From Porphyra umbilicalis (Eukaryota; Rhodophyta; Bangiophyceae; Bangiales; Bangiaceae): DNA of 45,667 bases. Positions 1-10,910 of this stretch are shown here, one piece after another. Below the pieces are notes generated by a model. The model had not been told where the DNA came from, made no database searches, and saw only the letters and a program-made list of their open reading frames with translations. A program made the translations under genes and the position numbers. How positions within the stretch are numbered: the stretch's first letter is position 1; the number at the start of each line of letters is the position of its first letter. The stretch lies in the NCBI GenBank assembly GCA_002049455.2, contig KV919221.1, forward strand, positions 1 through 45,667. The letters run 5' to 3'.

Positions 1-637
1 ATATGGCTCAGAAGTGGGAGTTGTGGCTTGTCCCAAGTACTCGAAAGATCCTCTGGACTTCTGTGTCCCACCTGTACGCTGTAACGGAACATTGTTCCAA
101 CGACACCATGCTCGTCTCCTTGCTCCCCCCCCCCCCCGCGCACTTCGCCGCCCCCGTCTCTCCCCCCTTATGATTGTCCACCCCCCCCCGTCGCCCCCGT
201 CTCCCCCTCCTTTTGATTGTTCCCCACCACCCCCCCCCTCTAGTCCCTCAGCGTCCCTGATGACTGTCGACTCCCCACCCGCACCCAGCAACGTCGTAAT
301 CCCCCACTGACCCGACGCACACACATGCACTCACGCAGGCGACTGTGACGCAAGACGCGTTGACAGAGCAGTCAGGGGCACAAACTGAGTATGACCCACC
401 CCTGATCAAGAGGAGGACGCACACAGATAGTGGTGGACGATGAAAGGGAATGCATGCAGGAGCAAGGGGGGGGGGGGGGGGGGAGGAAGGAGGTGGGGGG
501 CGAGAGACGGAGGATAAGAGGAAAAAAAGGGCTGTGGCACGTGGTGACGGGGACGGCGTTGTCGAGGGTCCGCGGATGGCGCGCGCCCCGGACGCCGAGG
601 CCGGCGCCCAGAGATTTGGAGGTAGGATTTGACAATG
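1..637. other. Low-complexity non-genic sequence
   Basis: C-rich tracts (around 125-260) and a G run near 467-483 dominate. The open frames here are proline- or glycine-rich products of base composition, change reading at every homopolymer and resemble no protein family I know. No RNA gene or promoter was recognised. Confidence 0.5.
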
Positions 638-672
638 TCAACCACGAAGCAAAATTTTGCTTCGGGTGAAGG
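638..672 (+). repeat. Palindrome-centred repeat, copy 1
   Basis: A perfect 20-bp palindrome, CGAAGCAAAATTTTGCTTCG (645-664), sits in a motif of about 35 bp. The same motif occurs in opposite orientation at 3333-3367, and similarity extends several bases past the palindrome on both sides (TCAAnCAC before, GGnGAAnG after). The two copies could be ends of a mobile unit of about 2.7 kb or two copies of a short dispersed repeat. Confidence 0.7.
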
Positions 673-2620
673 GGGGAGGGGGGGACGCCTCTCGTGCCTC
701 CACGTGGAGGTGTGCAGGGGGGAGTTTCGGGGCTTCTGGGGGGGGGGGTGGGTTCGGGCGGGGACAGTTCCGCATGCCTGGACTGGTACTTATCCTGCGT
801 GTGTAAATCGTATCCGTGCATGACCGCTGGCCGCCGCCAGTCGGTTGGGTGGAGCTGGTGGAAGCGGCTCATGCTTGTTGTGCGGGCTCTCCCCTCGCCT
901 TTCCCCCTCCCCACCAACAACGTTCCCCCCCCCGCACCCCCCTCCCAGAAACGCCAATGACGGGCGGCTTTCCCCCCCCTCGGCGCGCTGCTCACCCTCG
1001 CCCGCCTCTACGTGCTGGTCCCAACGGTCGCCGCCGGCCGCCTCCGGTGGCCGTCCCACCCCCCCCACCCCCCCCGGCCCCCATCCACCACGCCGTCGCT
1101 GCCGCCGCAGTCTCGGCGGTGTCGGAACGCCGGGTGGGGTTGCTCCGCGTCGCGCGCCTCTGAGCCGTGGGGGGCTCGCAGCGGTGGTGGTGGCAAGGGT
1201 GGAGGCCGACGCGTCGGGGGGGGGGGAAGACACCGCCATTATGGAGGGGGGGGTTATGGGGGGTGTAGGTGTGGGCGGCTCCAGACGTACTCGCCGTTTG
1301 GGGATGCCGCGACCGGCAGACGCCGGCCGAGGGGGGTCGGCGACGGAGACAAAGGGAAGCAGCGGTGGTTGGAGGGGAGAGCGCGAGGAGCAACGCCGGC
1401 CCCGGGTCCCCGGGGCCCGTCAGGACAGTAAGGGTGGGGGGACGCAGAAAGGATGGGAGGGGGCAGTGGCGGCCAGGGGAGCTCCACGAGATGGGGCGGA
1501 TGGACCCCCTCTGTCAGCGTGTCAGATCCAGTGTAAACGATAGATGGACACTGACACTGGCCAAGCCAGTGAATCACGTGTTTTTTCTGACACTGTCAAA
1601 TCCAGTGGAATGCGACCCTGCGCTTCTCTTTCTGCCTACAACTGTTCTGTTTCTTTTCTCACAGAAAAAAAGTCATGATATGCATCCGACACTGTCCTGT
1701 GCCCATTCTACTTGTTTTTCGCATGAGTTGGTATGGTCCGGTTGTCGCGTGGCAACCCGCAGCCATCTGGTCCGCTATGGAGGAGCAACGGCACGTCCGG
1801 GCGGAACTTGACCAAAACATCACTTTTTTTTTAAGCCTTTCTTCTGGTGCTTTGAAGGGTCCTGGGAACGGTGCTGTGTGTGGCTAAGCGTGTAAATGCT
1901 TCCTTCATGCCTTCCCCCGCCCCCAGAGGTCTCTAACCCTAGCCCTAGCCTGGAACGGCCACCGCCTCTTCACTGCTCCCAACCTCTCTCCCGGGCAACT
2001 TTGTATGTGCGCTGGCTTTGTTGCACTCTATGATCTGTATAGAGCCCAAAAGACCACACAATGACCCCCATCGGCAGCCCCCGCCGACAACCCCCACGCC
2101 AGCCACCGGCGTGAACTGCCCCCCCCGCCTGTCGCCACCCCCGGCAGTCGTCGCCGCCAGCTGCCGGCACCAGACGCCGGCGCTGACCGCCTCAATCTCT
2201 ACCGCCACCACCGCCAGCCCCGCCGCCAGACGCAGCCGCCAGACGCAGCCGCCAGACGCCGCAGGCCGCCCCCGCAGCCGGCCGCTGCCGCTGGCCGCCA
2301 GCGCCAAACCCCCCCGACAGACATCTCCAGGAGACTTTGGGGGGATGGGGGGGGGGCAACCGCGGCCGCGGTGGGGGGAGGGAGCACCACCGTGGCGGGG
2401 GGCGCGCCTGCCGGCCGTCCCGCCGAACACTCGCCCCGCCGGCCGACCGCCACCCACCCTACCGGCGGCCCGCCCCACTAGCCGACCGCCCTGCCGCCCG
2501 CGCCCACTGCAGGTCGCCCTACCCGCCACTCGCCCCCGCTGCAGACCGCCCGCACCACATTCTGCGCCATGTACCTCCCTCGTTAGCCAGCGGGCGGGGG
2601 GGGCGCGGAAACCAGGCAGG
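673..2620. other. GC-rich non-genic sequence between the palindromic repeats
   Basis: This stretch holds G/C homopolymers and CCG/GGC triplet runs with a less biased patch at about 1510-2040. A short direct repeat, GTCA(g/a)ATCCAGTG, occurs at about 1522 and 1597. A short telomere-like string lies near 1936-1950. No recognisable gene was seen; long open frames exist on both strands simultaneously, as expected from stop-poor GC-rich DNA. Confidence 0.45.
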
Positions 2621-3130
2621 GTGCCCCCAGCGGCGGGCGACCATCCGCACGGCCGCCGCCACTAGCCGCTGCCGCAACCCCCACAGAACACTAGCGTGGT
2701 GGGGGGGCCCGAGGGGATCACCAGGATGCCGGCCGAGGCTGGCGGGAGGGGGGCAGGGGGGCAGCGGGGCGGGGCGGGCGCGAATGGTGCCCCGAGGGGC
2801 GGGCGGCAGCCCGCACGACCACCGCCGCTGGCTGCCGCCACCGGCAGCACACACCGCCAGCATGGCAGATGGGGCCGAAGGGAAACGGCAGGAAGCCGGA
2901 AAAGGCAGGGAGGGGGGGTGGCACGGGGGGATTGGGAAGCTAGGGGGGCGGGGGGGGTGCCTCCAGCGGCGGGCTGCAGCCCGTTCGGCCGCCGCCGCCG
3001 CCTGCCGCTGTCGCCCCCACGGACCGCCACCCTGGTGGAGGGGGCCGTAGGGAGCATTTGGATGCCACAGGAGGCTGGGGCGCGATAGGAGGAGGGCGGG
3101 GGGGCGGGGGGAGCGGGGAGGGGCGGGTGC
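2621..3130. repeat. Diverged tandem repeat, about three units of 166-170 bp
   Basis: Three successive blocks start with a GTGCC...GGGGCGGGC-like string at about 2621, 2787 and 2957. Each continues with a CCGCCGCC-rich stretch, then a GGGGCCG(A/T)(A/G)GGG-like stretch, then a G-rich tail leading into the next GTGC. Alignment by eye is good over most of each block, with small indels. Unit length is near nucleosomal repeat length, but there are too few units to call a centromeric satellite. Confidence 0.55.
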
Positions 3131-3332
3131 GGGAGGATGGGGGCACGGGGGGAGCGGGGCCGCCTCATGGCATCCCAGAGCGGGTGTCATCCATGCATGT
3201 CGTCATCACCACCGACACCCCAGGCCAGGCAATGGTATTGTGCTCGCGAAGCAGTAAATCCAATGGCCCAAGGCATTCCCCAGCAGGGCCTTGGGCAGCT
3301 GCTCCGGAGCACGCGCTCTCAGAGCTCGTCAG

Positions 3333-3367
3333 CGTTCGCCCGAAGCAAAATTTTGCTTCGTGTTTGA
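3333..3367 (-). repeat. Palindrome-centred repeat, copy 2 (inverted)
   Basis: This is the inverted copy of the motif at 638-672, containing the identical 20-bp palindrome at 3341-3360. Outside the palindrome the reverse complement matches copy 1 at most positions over about 8 bp on each side, so the motif has a definable orientation although its core is symmetric. Confidence 0.7.
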
Positions 3368-4277
3368 GATGTTGAGATCCTACATGGAGATTTGCCTCAT
3401 TGCGCGCCCTTTCCGTTGATGGTTCTGTCAGCAACGCCGCATCTGTTGTTTCATTGGCTGAGAGCCATGCCTTCTCAAATCTACTGAACAGCTGTCAACC
3501 TCGACTGCGCAGCTTGCGCGCCCGAAGTGCAACGCGGGTCGCGCAGCGCCTCTCCGATGCTCACCGCTTCATTCACACTGACTCCTTGTTCACCCCCCCC
3601 CCCACCGTTTTTGTTTGCTGCATTGCAAGCGCACCTTGATCCTCTGGGTTGGACGAGGGGGGTGGCCGGTCCCACAGCTAGAGAGGCATATGCAGTGGCG
3701 GTGGCGGCGGTGGCGGTGGTGGCGGGGGTGGTGGAGAGAGGACGGTGGTGGGAGGGGTCGGTAATATACTATGACGCTTTTGAGTAAAGGCCCGACGGAG
3801 GGGCCAGATGACAAGATGGCGAAACGACGGAAGAGAGCGGAGAGGCAGTGCAGGCGCGCTGCTGACCATTTCTGGGCCTTGGTGTGGAGTGTATACTGTA
3901 CAGTGGGGGTTCCCCGCAGGCATCTGTAAACGCTTTAGTCGGAATCTGTAATCGCTTGCGTGTGTAACCCATCTGGACCAGAGCGATCGTGAGCCATCGA
4001 TGCTGAAACGTGGATATTCTTGATTGGGCGTGCAGAAGGGACCATCCAATCAAATGGCCTAGAGGGTGACCATCAAACAGACCAGGGCCATCAGTTTTAT
4101 GCAACGTGGCTGCCTGAGTGTTGAGAACGCGAATGGATCCCTACTAGAAGCTTCGCTAATAACGTTAATAGCTTAACTTAACAGCCCTATTAGGGACACT
4201 AATGCGTATCCATAAACTGATTCTAAGATTTTTCGTTGGTCTCGCTATCTCCTGAAACGTGTGACCTCGAGACCAGA
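3368..4277. other. Intergenic sequence without recognisable gene
   Basis: This stretch has a more balanced composition than the regions beside it. It contains a (GGC/GGT)-rich microsatellite-like tract at about 3692-3735. Short open frames on both strands show no recognisable domain. Confidence 0.45.
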
Positions 4278-4455
4278 TCCGTGTATTGCAGTCTCCCCAA
4301 TTTTGGCCGATCCCGACAAGAACAACTGTGAGAACAGATGCACGGCAGCCATCCATCCGGTAGATACGACCTCTCGACCAATCAGAAGTTGTGTGGATTG
4401 TAGGTTGTTCTTGTCCGGATCGGCCAGAATCGGGAAGATGCAATTCTGTACTCGA
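4278..4455. repeat. Foldback (long inverted repeat) element
   Basis: Two arms of about 45 bp face each other: left about 4286-4329 and right about 4402-4448. The best-conserved part reads GGCCGATCC(c/g)GACAAGAACAAC on the left and its reverse complement on the right, separated by about 75 bp. Flanking similarity fades quickly. The structure resembles a foldback or MITE-type element, or DNA giving a strong RNA hairpin. No target-site duplication was identified. Confidence 0.6.
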
Positions 4456-5514
4456 ACGACCTTTGCATCGGGAAATCTCTTGTTCAAGCGCTGATACCAG
4501 CTCAGATCCATAACTTTTCTGTCGGTCCGAGTGGGGCGGGCGTTGGTCTGTGGCACGATCACGTGACCGTTTTGCTTCACCCGCGTGATCCCGTGCCCGG
4601 TCTGCCCGGTGTCGGACTGCTATCCAGCTACCCGTCGCGGCACAGCTGCGGACCTCCGCTCGTCCCAGTTTTTCTCGCTTTCCGGGTACCCCGGCTCCTA
4701 GTGTGCTGTGGGGGGCCCAGAAGCGGGTGATTCCTTGTCGAGTCCTCGTATGCCACGGGGCAACTGGAAGCGCGACGGGCGGATGACACCACTCCCGGGA
4801 ATGGCAATTGCGTGACAGGTTTGTTGGCCGGTGGCTGTCGGCACGAGCTAGCCCCCACCCTAGACGGCGACGGACACAGCTCAGGCTAAAGGGTTGCCGC
4901 TCCGGGCGCCTCCACCCGCTGCCACGAACTGGCCGCTGCTGCCACCGCGTCGTCAATGCCGCAGCCGCGGCTCCTCGCCCCCCCGGCGCCGTTGGGCGTA
5001 TTGACACTGCCGCCGCCGTCGCCTGACGCTGCTGCGTGCACACACGCGGCCGCTATCGCCAGCGCCGGTTCGCTCCACGTCCGCGCTGCAGAGCTCAGCA
5101 GAGGGGAGACAGTGCGCCGCCATCCGTGACGCCCTATTGGGCGTGGCACCCCCCCTGGCCGAATCGCTGCTTGGCGGCCTTTATTTTCCTTCGCGTGTGT
5201 GCGTCCCCTGCCGCCTGCGTTTCTCCGAGCCACCTGGCGTGCCGCAACGTCGGGAGCACCGGCGCGGACTCGCTGGCAACGCGACCGGGAGGACACTTTG
5301 CCGCACGTCGACGGACTGGTGCCGGCGCACGGAGGCGCGTCAAACCGCCGCCACCTCCAACGCCCGCACAGCGACGTCGTGCGCCGTGCGCAGTTGCTTC
5401 ACACCTCCCAGGTGTGTGGCCGGCACGGCTGCACCACGGGGTCTGCTCTTTCTCCCCTTTCCCACTACCCCTCCCCCCCCCCCGCATCACTTCGAGCAGC
5501 CTCCCCGAGCAACC
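4456..5514. other. Upstream region and 5' UTR of the trypsin-fold gene
   Basis: No independent gene was recognised. The protease reading frame stays open upstream to 5137, but the translated sequence there is Arg/Thr/Cys-rich and protease-unlike, and the ATG at 5515 (context CAACCATGT) precedes a convincing membrane segment. I therefore treat 5137-5514 as untranslated leader. No TATA box was seen. Confidence 0.45.
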
Positions 5515-6900
5515 ATGTTTCGGCCGGGTGCCCCTGCCCGGTTGGGCACCGTGCCGGGGCGGCCCTACGACGCGCCCCCCTACCGGCCGAGGACTGTCGG
5601 GGAGACGCATTGGGCGGCAAGGTCCTGCGTTACCGTCGCCGTGTTGCTAGCCTCGGCCCTGGCAGTCGCTGTCACAGGCGCCGCGGCGAGGGCCGTGGGT
5701 GTCTCAAGCGTCTTTCGCTACCACCCGGCGGACGTGCAGCAGACATGGCGGCCGGCCATGAGCTCTGCGGTCGAGGGCGGCGCCCTCCCCGCCGCCGACG
5801 GCCTTCCACTGGTGGCAGATCGTGACGCCGTCGACGATGCTGGGGAGCTCGACGGTGGGTCAGAGCACGTCCTCGGGGGCCGAGCGCTTGAATGGCAGGA
5901 GCCGATGCGCTTCCACATCAAGCTCTTCCGCTCCGGGCGGAGCTTCAATTGCGGTGGAACCCTCATTACGCGGCGGCACGTCCTCACCGCCGCCCACTGC
6001 ACAGCCAATACAAACACGACGCTGCGGCTTGGCGGTCTCAATCTCACCGAGGGGCTCGAAGTCAGCTTTGGCCGCAGGATTGCCCACCCGGAGTACAACC
6101 CGGCGACCAGCCGATCGGATGTGGCTGTAATCGAGCTCAGCCGGGAGCTGACGCCCAAAGAGATGACGACCAACAACCTCGAGCTCGTCCGCCTCAACAG
6201 GTGGCCCAAGGTACCCGCCCCCGGCTCCAAGGCGTCGCTCACGGGGTGGGGCTACCGCACCGAGGGTCTGTCCGGGATGGTGGTCAAATTGGTGGTCAAG
6301 GCGCAGCTGACGGTGATTGACATGGAGAAGTGCAGCGCGCGGTACGAGCGGATGTTCCTGGTGTCTCTTGCCAAGGACCAGGAGCTGTGCGCGGGACTCA
6401 ACGGGAGGAGGAGTTGCAACGGGGTACGTGTGGATCGACGCGTGTGGGAGAGAGGTGGGGTGGCGGCGCGGTTTGCATGCCACCGTGCGGCGGAGATGGC
6501 GCTCGCGCCGGTGTGGGCGGCACTCACCCGGCCGTGTGACTCGATAGGGTATCGCAACCGTGGTGCATGGTCGCGCGGGTGCCACGCGGGTACGCGACGC
6601 GACGCAGCCGACTGACCGTGCCAGTCGTCTTTCCGTTTCACTTTGGGTCCTGTGCCATCTCTGTCTTGCTCTTGTTTCTATTTTCTCTCTCATCCACAGG
6701 ACAGCGGAGGCCCCCTGTGGTCGGTCGACAGCAGCCGCGGTGGCAAGGGCTTTGTTCAGTACGGCATTGTTTCGACTGCCGTCGGCTCCCGGTCACGCCC
6801 GTGCGACAAGACCTGGCCGACGATCTTCATGCGCACCTCGTACTTCTATGACTGGATTGCCGAGGCGGTGGGCGAACAGTACAAGGGCCAGCTGCTCTGA
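5515..6900 (+). CDS. Trypsin-fold (S1) serine protease, membrane-anchored or secreted, one intron
   Basis: The coding exons are 5515-6423 and 6700-6900 (369 residues), joined across a 276-nt GTACGT...CACAG intron that splits between Gly303 and the GDSGGP Asp. Residues 36-57 form a hydrophobic signal anchor or signal peptide. The protease domain probably starts at VLGG (119-122), equivalent to the IVGG activation site. The catalytic triad is His161 (LTAAHC), Asp202 (RSDVAVIEL) and Ser305 (GDSGGP), so an active enzyme is expected. Length from VLGG to the end (about 250 residues) is normal for S1A. The residue aligned to chymotrypsin position 189, which sets S1 specificity, is Arg299 rather than the Asp of trypsin, so cleavage after Lys/Arg is unlikely. 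The substrate cannot be deduced. The fold and triad are very secure; the start codon is fairly secure. Confidence 0.9.
6424..6699 (+). other. Spliceosomal intron in the protease gene
   Basis: The donor is GTACGT at 6424 and the acceptor a pyrimidine-rich stretch ending CATCCACAG at 6699. Removing it is required to bring the Ser-containing GDSGGP motif in frame with the His and Asp half of the catalytic domain. Phase 0. Confidence 0.92.
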
Positions 6901-7153
6901 GCCACACCGCCTCTTTTTGATGAACAGCGGGCTGCGGGCATGGGGGCCGGCCGACGGTTGGGGTATCCCACCCCCCCCCCCCCCCCCCCCCCGCGCTCCG
7001 CTCCAGCCTCACGGCAGTCTCGATAGGATGGGTGCAGTGTGGCAGATGCGCCGGCGTGTAGGTCCCGCCGCACCCCATCAACGCCCGCCTCTGTGACGCA
7101 GGGGGTTCACCTCAACTTATTTATTCTCACGCCCACGCCCCCCCGCCCCCCCC
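6901..7153. other. Convergent 3' intergenic region
   Basis: This is the spacer between the protease stop (6898-6900) and the stop of the minus-strand low-complexity gene (7154). It includes a long C run at about 6967-6992. No gene was seen. Confidence 0.5.
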
Positions 7154-8268
7154 TCAGCGGAAGAGGTAGAGCATGGTGCGGCCGCTGGGGATGCGGGAGC
7201 TCGACGCGGTCAGCTCCTCGGGGCGCCCGCCCTTGGGCGCCCCCTTGGCCGCCGACTCGCGCCGCGCGCCGCCCGGCCACAGGCGGCGGCTGCCAAAGCC
7301 AAAGCGCTTGAGCCCCGCCGACGCGTTGCCGCCAGCGGCGGGGCCGCCGGGCGCCCCCCCGCCGGGCGCCTCGGCGACCGACGTGGACAGCGTCGACAGC
7401 GAGTGCCGCGCCGCCAGCGACGCAACCGTCGAGCACGTGCCGGGCGTGCCCGTCGACGAGGACGACGCGGCGGCGGGGAGGAGGGCAGCCGCCGGCGGGG
7501 CACCGCCGACGCTGACGCTGCCACCGCCGCCGCCGCCGCCGCCGGCCGACGCGGCGGCGGCGGCAGCGGCGGCGGCGGCGGCGGCGGCGCCGACGCCGAC
7601 GCCGACGCCCACCCCGCCCGACATGGGCGCCGCGGAGCTACTCCGAATCCGCCGCGCCGCCATCCGCCCGCCGCCGCCGCCGCCGCCGCCGCCGCTGCCG
7701 CCGCCACCGCCGCCGCCGACGCCCCCGCCGGCGCTGCCGCCACGGCGGTCGGCGCGGCCGCCCGGCGCCGGCGGCGGCAGCGCGCCGAGCATCTCGACGG
7801 CGGCGCCGGCGCCGGCGCCGGCGCCGCCGCGCGCAGGGTGCCGCCGCTCCCGCCGCTCCGCCGCTTTGGCGGCCTTGCGCACCGCCGACGGGCCGGTGGG
7901 GGGGGCGGCGGCGGCGGCGCCGCCGCCGCCCCCGCCCCCGTCGCCGCCGCCGCCGCCGCCGCCACCGCCGCCGCCACGCCGCGGCGTGCCGCGTCGCCCC
8001 CCGCCGGCGCGCCGGCGGGCGCGCCAGCCGCCACCGCGGGGGCGGCGGCGGCGGCGGCGGCCGCGTCGGCCGCGGGCGGGGCGGGCCGCCGCGCGGCGGC
8101 GCGCGCCTTGAGCCCCCCCACCCCCACCGGGACAAGACGGACGGGGGGAGCTCGGGGCGGGGGCGCCGCGGGCGGGGCGCCTCCCCGCCAACAACCGGCA
8201 GGCCGCCCGCAATGGAGACGCCGGGCGGGCCCGCCGGCCGCCGCCGCGACAGCGACGGCGACGCGGCA

Positions 8269-8301
<33 letters not shown>

Positions 8302-8485
8302 GTCGCCGACGCGCCCCGCGCCGCCGCCGCCGGCGCGGCCGCCCCCCGTGAGTCACCGCCGCCGCCGCCGACGCTGCCGACGCCGCCGGCGCCGGCGCTG
8401 GCACCCGCGCCGCCGCCGAGGCGGCTCGGCGTCGGCCGCCGAAAGCCGTGAAAGGTGAGCATGCGCCGCACCGCCCCGCCGCCGC

Positions 8486-8540
<55 letters not shown>

Positions 8541-8771
8541 GCTGACGCCGTCGCCGCCGCCGCCGCTGCTCGACCGCCCCTTGCCCGCCCGCCCCCGCAC
8601 GTCAATGTCGTCGCGGGCGGTGCGGGCGGCGGAGGAGCGGCGGGGGCGGGGGAGGGGCGGCGTGCGGCCGACGCGCGGCCACGGGATGCTCGTCCCGCCG
8701 CCCGTCGGCGCCGCCGCAGGGGCGGGGGCGCCCGCAGGGGGGGGGAGCGGCGGCACCGCCGCCGCCGCCGT

Positions 8772-8802
<31 letters not shown>

Positions 8803-10220
8803 GCCGCCGCCGTCGCCGCCGCCGCCGCTTGCCCGCCGTCGCCGGGGCCTCCACCGGCGCCACTGGCGCCACGGACGCGGCCACCGCCGTCGCCACTGTC
8901 GTCAGTGTCGCCCTCGTCGGCGCCCGCCAGCGTCGACACGGCGGCGGTGGCCCAGGCGGAGACGGCGGCGGGGGTGGCCGCCGGGGCGGCCACGCCGGCC
9001 GGGAGGGGCACCCGCTGCGCGGGGGTGCCCCACCCGCCCCGCTCCACGGCGGCCGCGGCGGCGGGGGGCGGCGTGCCGCGGGCGCCCCCGCCCTCCTCCT
9101 CGTGGTCAATCACCACGTCGAGCCGCACGGGCGGCGGCTGCATGTAGGTCGGCGGCGCGTCGCTAAACGTCGCCGTCTTGGTCCGCCGCCGCCCGCCGCC
9201 GCCGCCGCCGCTGCCGCCGCTGCCGACGCTGCCGCTGCCGCCGGCGGCGGGTGCACCGGCGGGCGCCGCACCCGCACCCGCACCCGCACCCGCACCCGCC
9301 GCCGGCCGCGACCGCGCGGCGTCCATCGCCGCCGCCGTACTCCGCAGCGCCTCGTACGAGCGCGACGCGAGGCGCCGCGTCGCCGCGTGATTGACACTGG
9401 CGGCAGGGGCGGGGGATGGGGCGGCGGCGGCGGCGGCGGCGGCGGCGGGGGCGAGGGTGGCGTCCCCCCCCCCCCCCCCCCCCCCCTCCCCCCCCCCCCT
9501 CCCTCCTCAGACGGCGGCGGCGCGCCGTCGTGCCCCCCCCCCCGAGGTCCAACCCCCCCCGGCGCCCCCCCCCCCCCGCAACGACGACCGCGTCGGCAAC
9601 CGCCGACGGGGAGCGGGGTTTGAGAAAGCCCCGGCGCCCCCGCGGGCGCCCCCCCCCCACCGCCGACGAGGAGCGGGAGCGGGGCGTCGGGGCGCCCCGC
9701 CGCTCCCGCCGCGCCCGCGGCAGCGTCGACGGCGCCGCGGGCGCGGCGGCCGCAGGTGCCGGCGGCAGCGGCGGGAGGGCGGGCGGTTGCGGGGGGGGGG
9801 GGGGGAGCGGGGGACGCCGCGGGGACCCCCGACGGCGCAGGGGGGGGGGGGGGGGGGGGGGGGGGTCCTGGGGGGGGGACCCCCGCCTCCTCCACCGCCG
9901 CCCGTTGCGACAGCCGCCCCGCCGCCGGCCGCGCCCACCCGCCGCCGGCGAGCGCGCTCACCGACCGCCGCCCGACGCTGCCGCTGCCGCCGCCGCCCCC
10001 CGCGCCGCTGCCAGGCGGCGGCGGCGGTGGGGGCGGCGGCGGCGGTGGGGGCGGTGGGGGCGGCGACGGGGGCGCGCCCGCCGCGGCGGCGGCGGCGATG
10101 CGCTTTTGGAGCGCCGCCAGCTGCGCTTGGAGGTCCGCGTGCTGCGCCTGCTGCGCGAGGAGGACGCTGAGGGAGCGGAACTGGCGGTCGTCGGCGCGGT
10201 CGTCGGCGGCGGCGGCGGCG

Positions 10221-10252
<32 letters not shown>

Positions 10253-10291
10253 CGCCGCCGCCGCCGCCGCCGCCCCGTCGGCTGTCGTCAA

Positions 10292-10324
<33 letters not shown>

Positions 10325-10910
10325 GGGTGGCGGCGGCGGCGGGGGTGGCCGCGGGGGCGCCCCCCCGGCGGCGGCGGCGGCGGCGGGGGCGGTGATGCCC
10401 CCCCCCCCCCAGGGGGGCGTCGACCGACCCCCCCCCCCCCCCGCGGCGGACAGTGAGCCCGCGGCGGCGGCGGCGGCGGCGAGCGCCGCCGCCTGACCGA
10501 CCGCCTCGTGGATGTCGGCGGCGGCGGCGGCGCGGGTGAGGCTCGGCGCCCGCGACGCGGGGCGGCCGCCCGCCAGCGCCTGCGACGCCGCCGCCTCCAT
10601 GTAGGCGGCGGTGGCGGCGGCGACCGCCGCCGCCGTGGCCGCATGGTTGGGGGGGGGGTGGTGGTAGGGGGGGTTGGCCCCGCCGACGCCGTCGGTGGCA
10701 GCGGCGGCGGCGGTGGCGGCGGCGGCCGCGGCGGCGGCAGCGGCGCCGCGCGGGCCCGCGGGGGGGGCGCCGCCGGCCGCGGAGCCGCCCAAGCTCCCGC
10801 CCGTCGCGCCGCTGCCCGCCCCCCCACCCCCAAACGTGGAGGTGCTCTCCCCCGCCTCGGTCGTTGCCGACGTCGGCACCCCGTCAATGGCGCCGGCGCA
10901 CCCCGCCGCG
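7154..10910 (-). CDS. Very long Ala/Gly/Pro-rich coding tract, probably the C-terminal part of the peroxiredoxin-like protein
   Basis: No conserved domain is recognised. Several ordinary-looking islands appear among poly-Ala, poly-Gly and poly-Pro: a coiled-coil-like helix (DRQFRSLSVLLAQQAQ..., about 10200-10090), a helix ASRSYEALRSTAAAM near 9320-9370, an acidic island LDVVIDHEEEGG near 9090-9130, and a basic end finishing SGRTMLYLFR before the TGA at 7154-7156. These islands lie in at least two different frames that switch at long C/G runs (for example 9467-9488 and 9841-9864), so either homopolymer lengths are wrong in this sequence or introns intervene. I infer one gene continuing from the peroxiredoxin-like domain upstream. 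Two separate genes remain possible, with 9372 a plausible boundary. Such tracts suggest a disordered protein. Confidence 0.4.

Noticed and set aside
1269..1811. 180-codon plus-strand ORF
   Set aside because: First half is G-rich noise, second half has no domain; frame interrupted by T-rich stretches typical of non-coding sequence.
1936..1950. Telomere-like string CTAACCCTAGCCCTAGCC
   Set aside because: Only two to three imperfect units inside ordinary sequence; not a telomere and too short for an interstitial array.
4165..5043. 292-codon minus-strand ORF
   Set aside because: Arg/Ser/Thr-rich, overlaps the foldback element, no domain and no plausible start or end.
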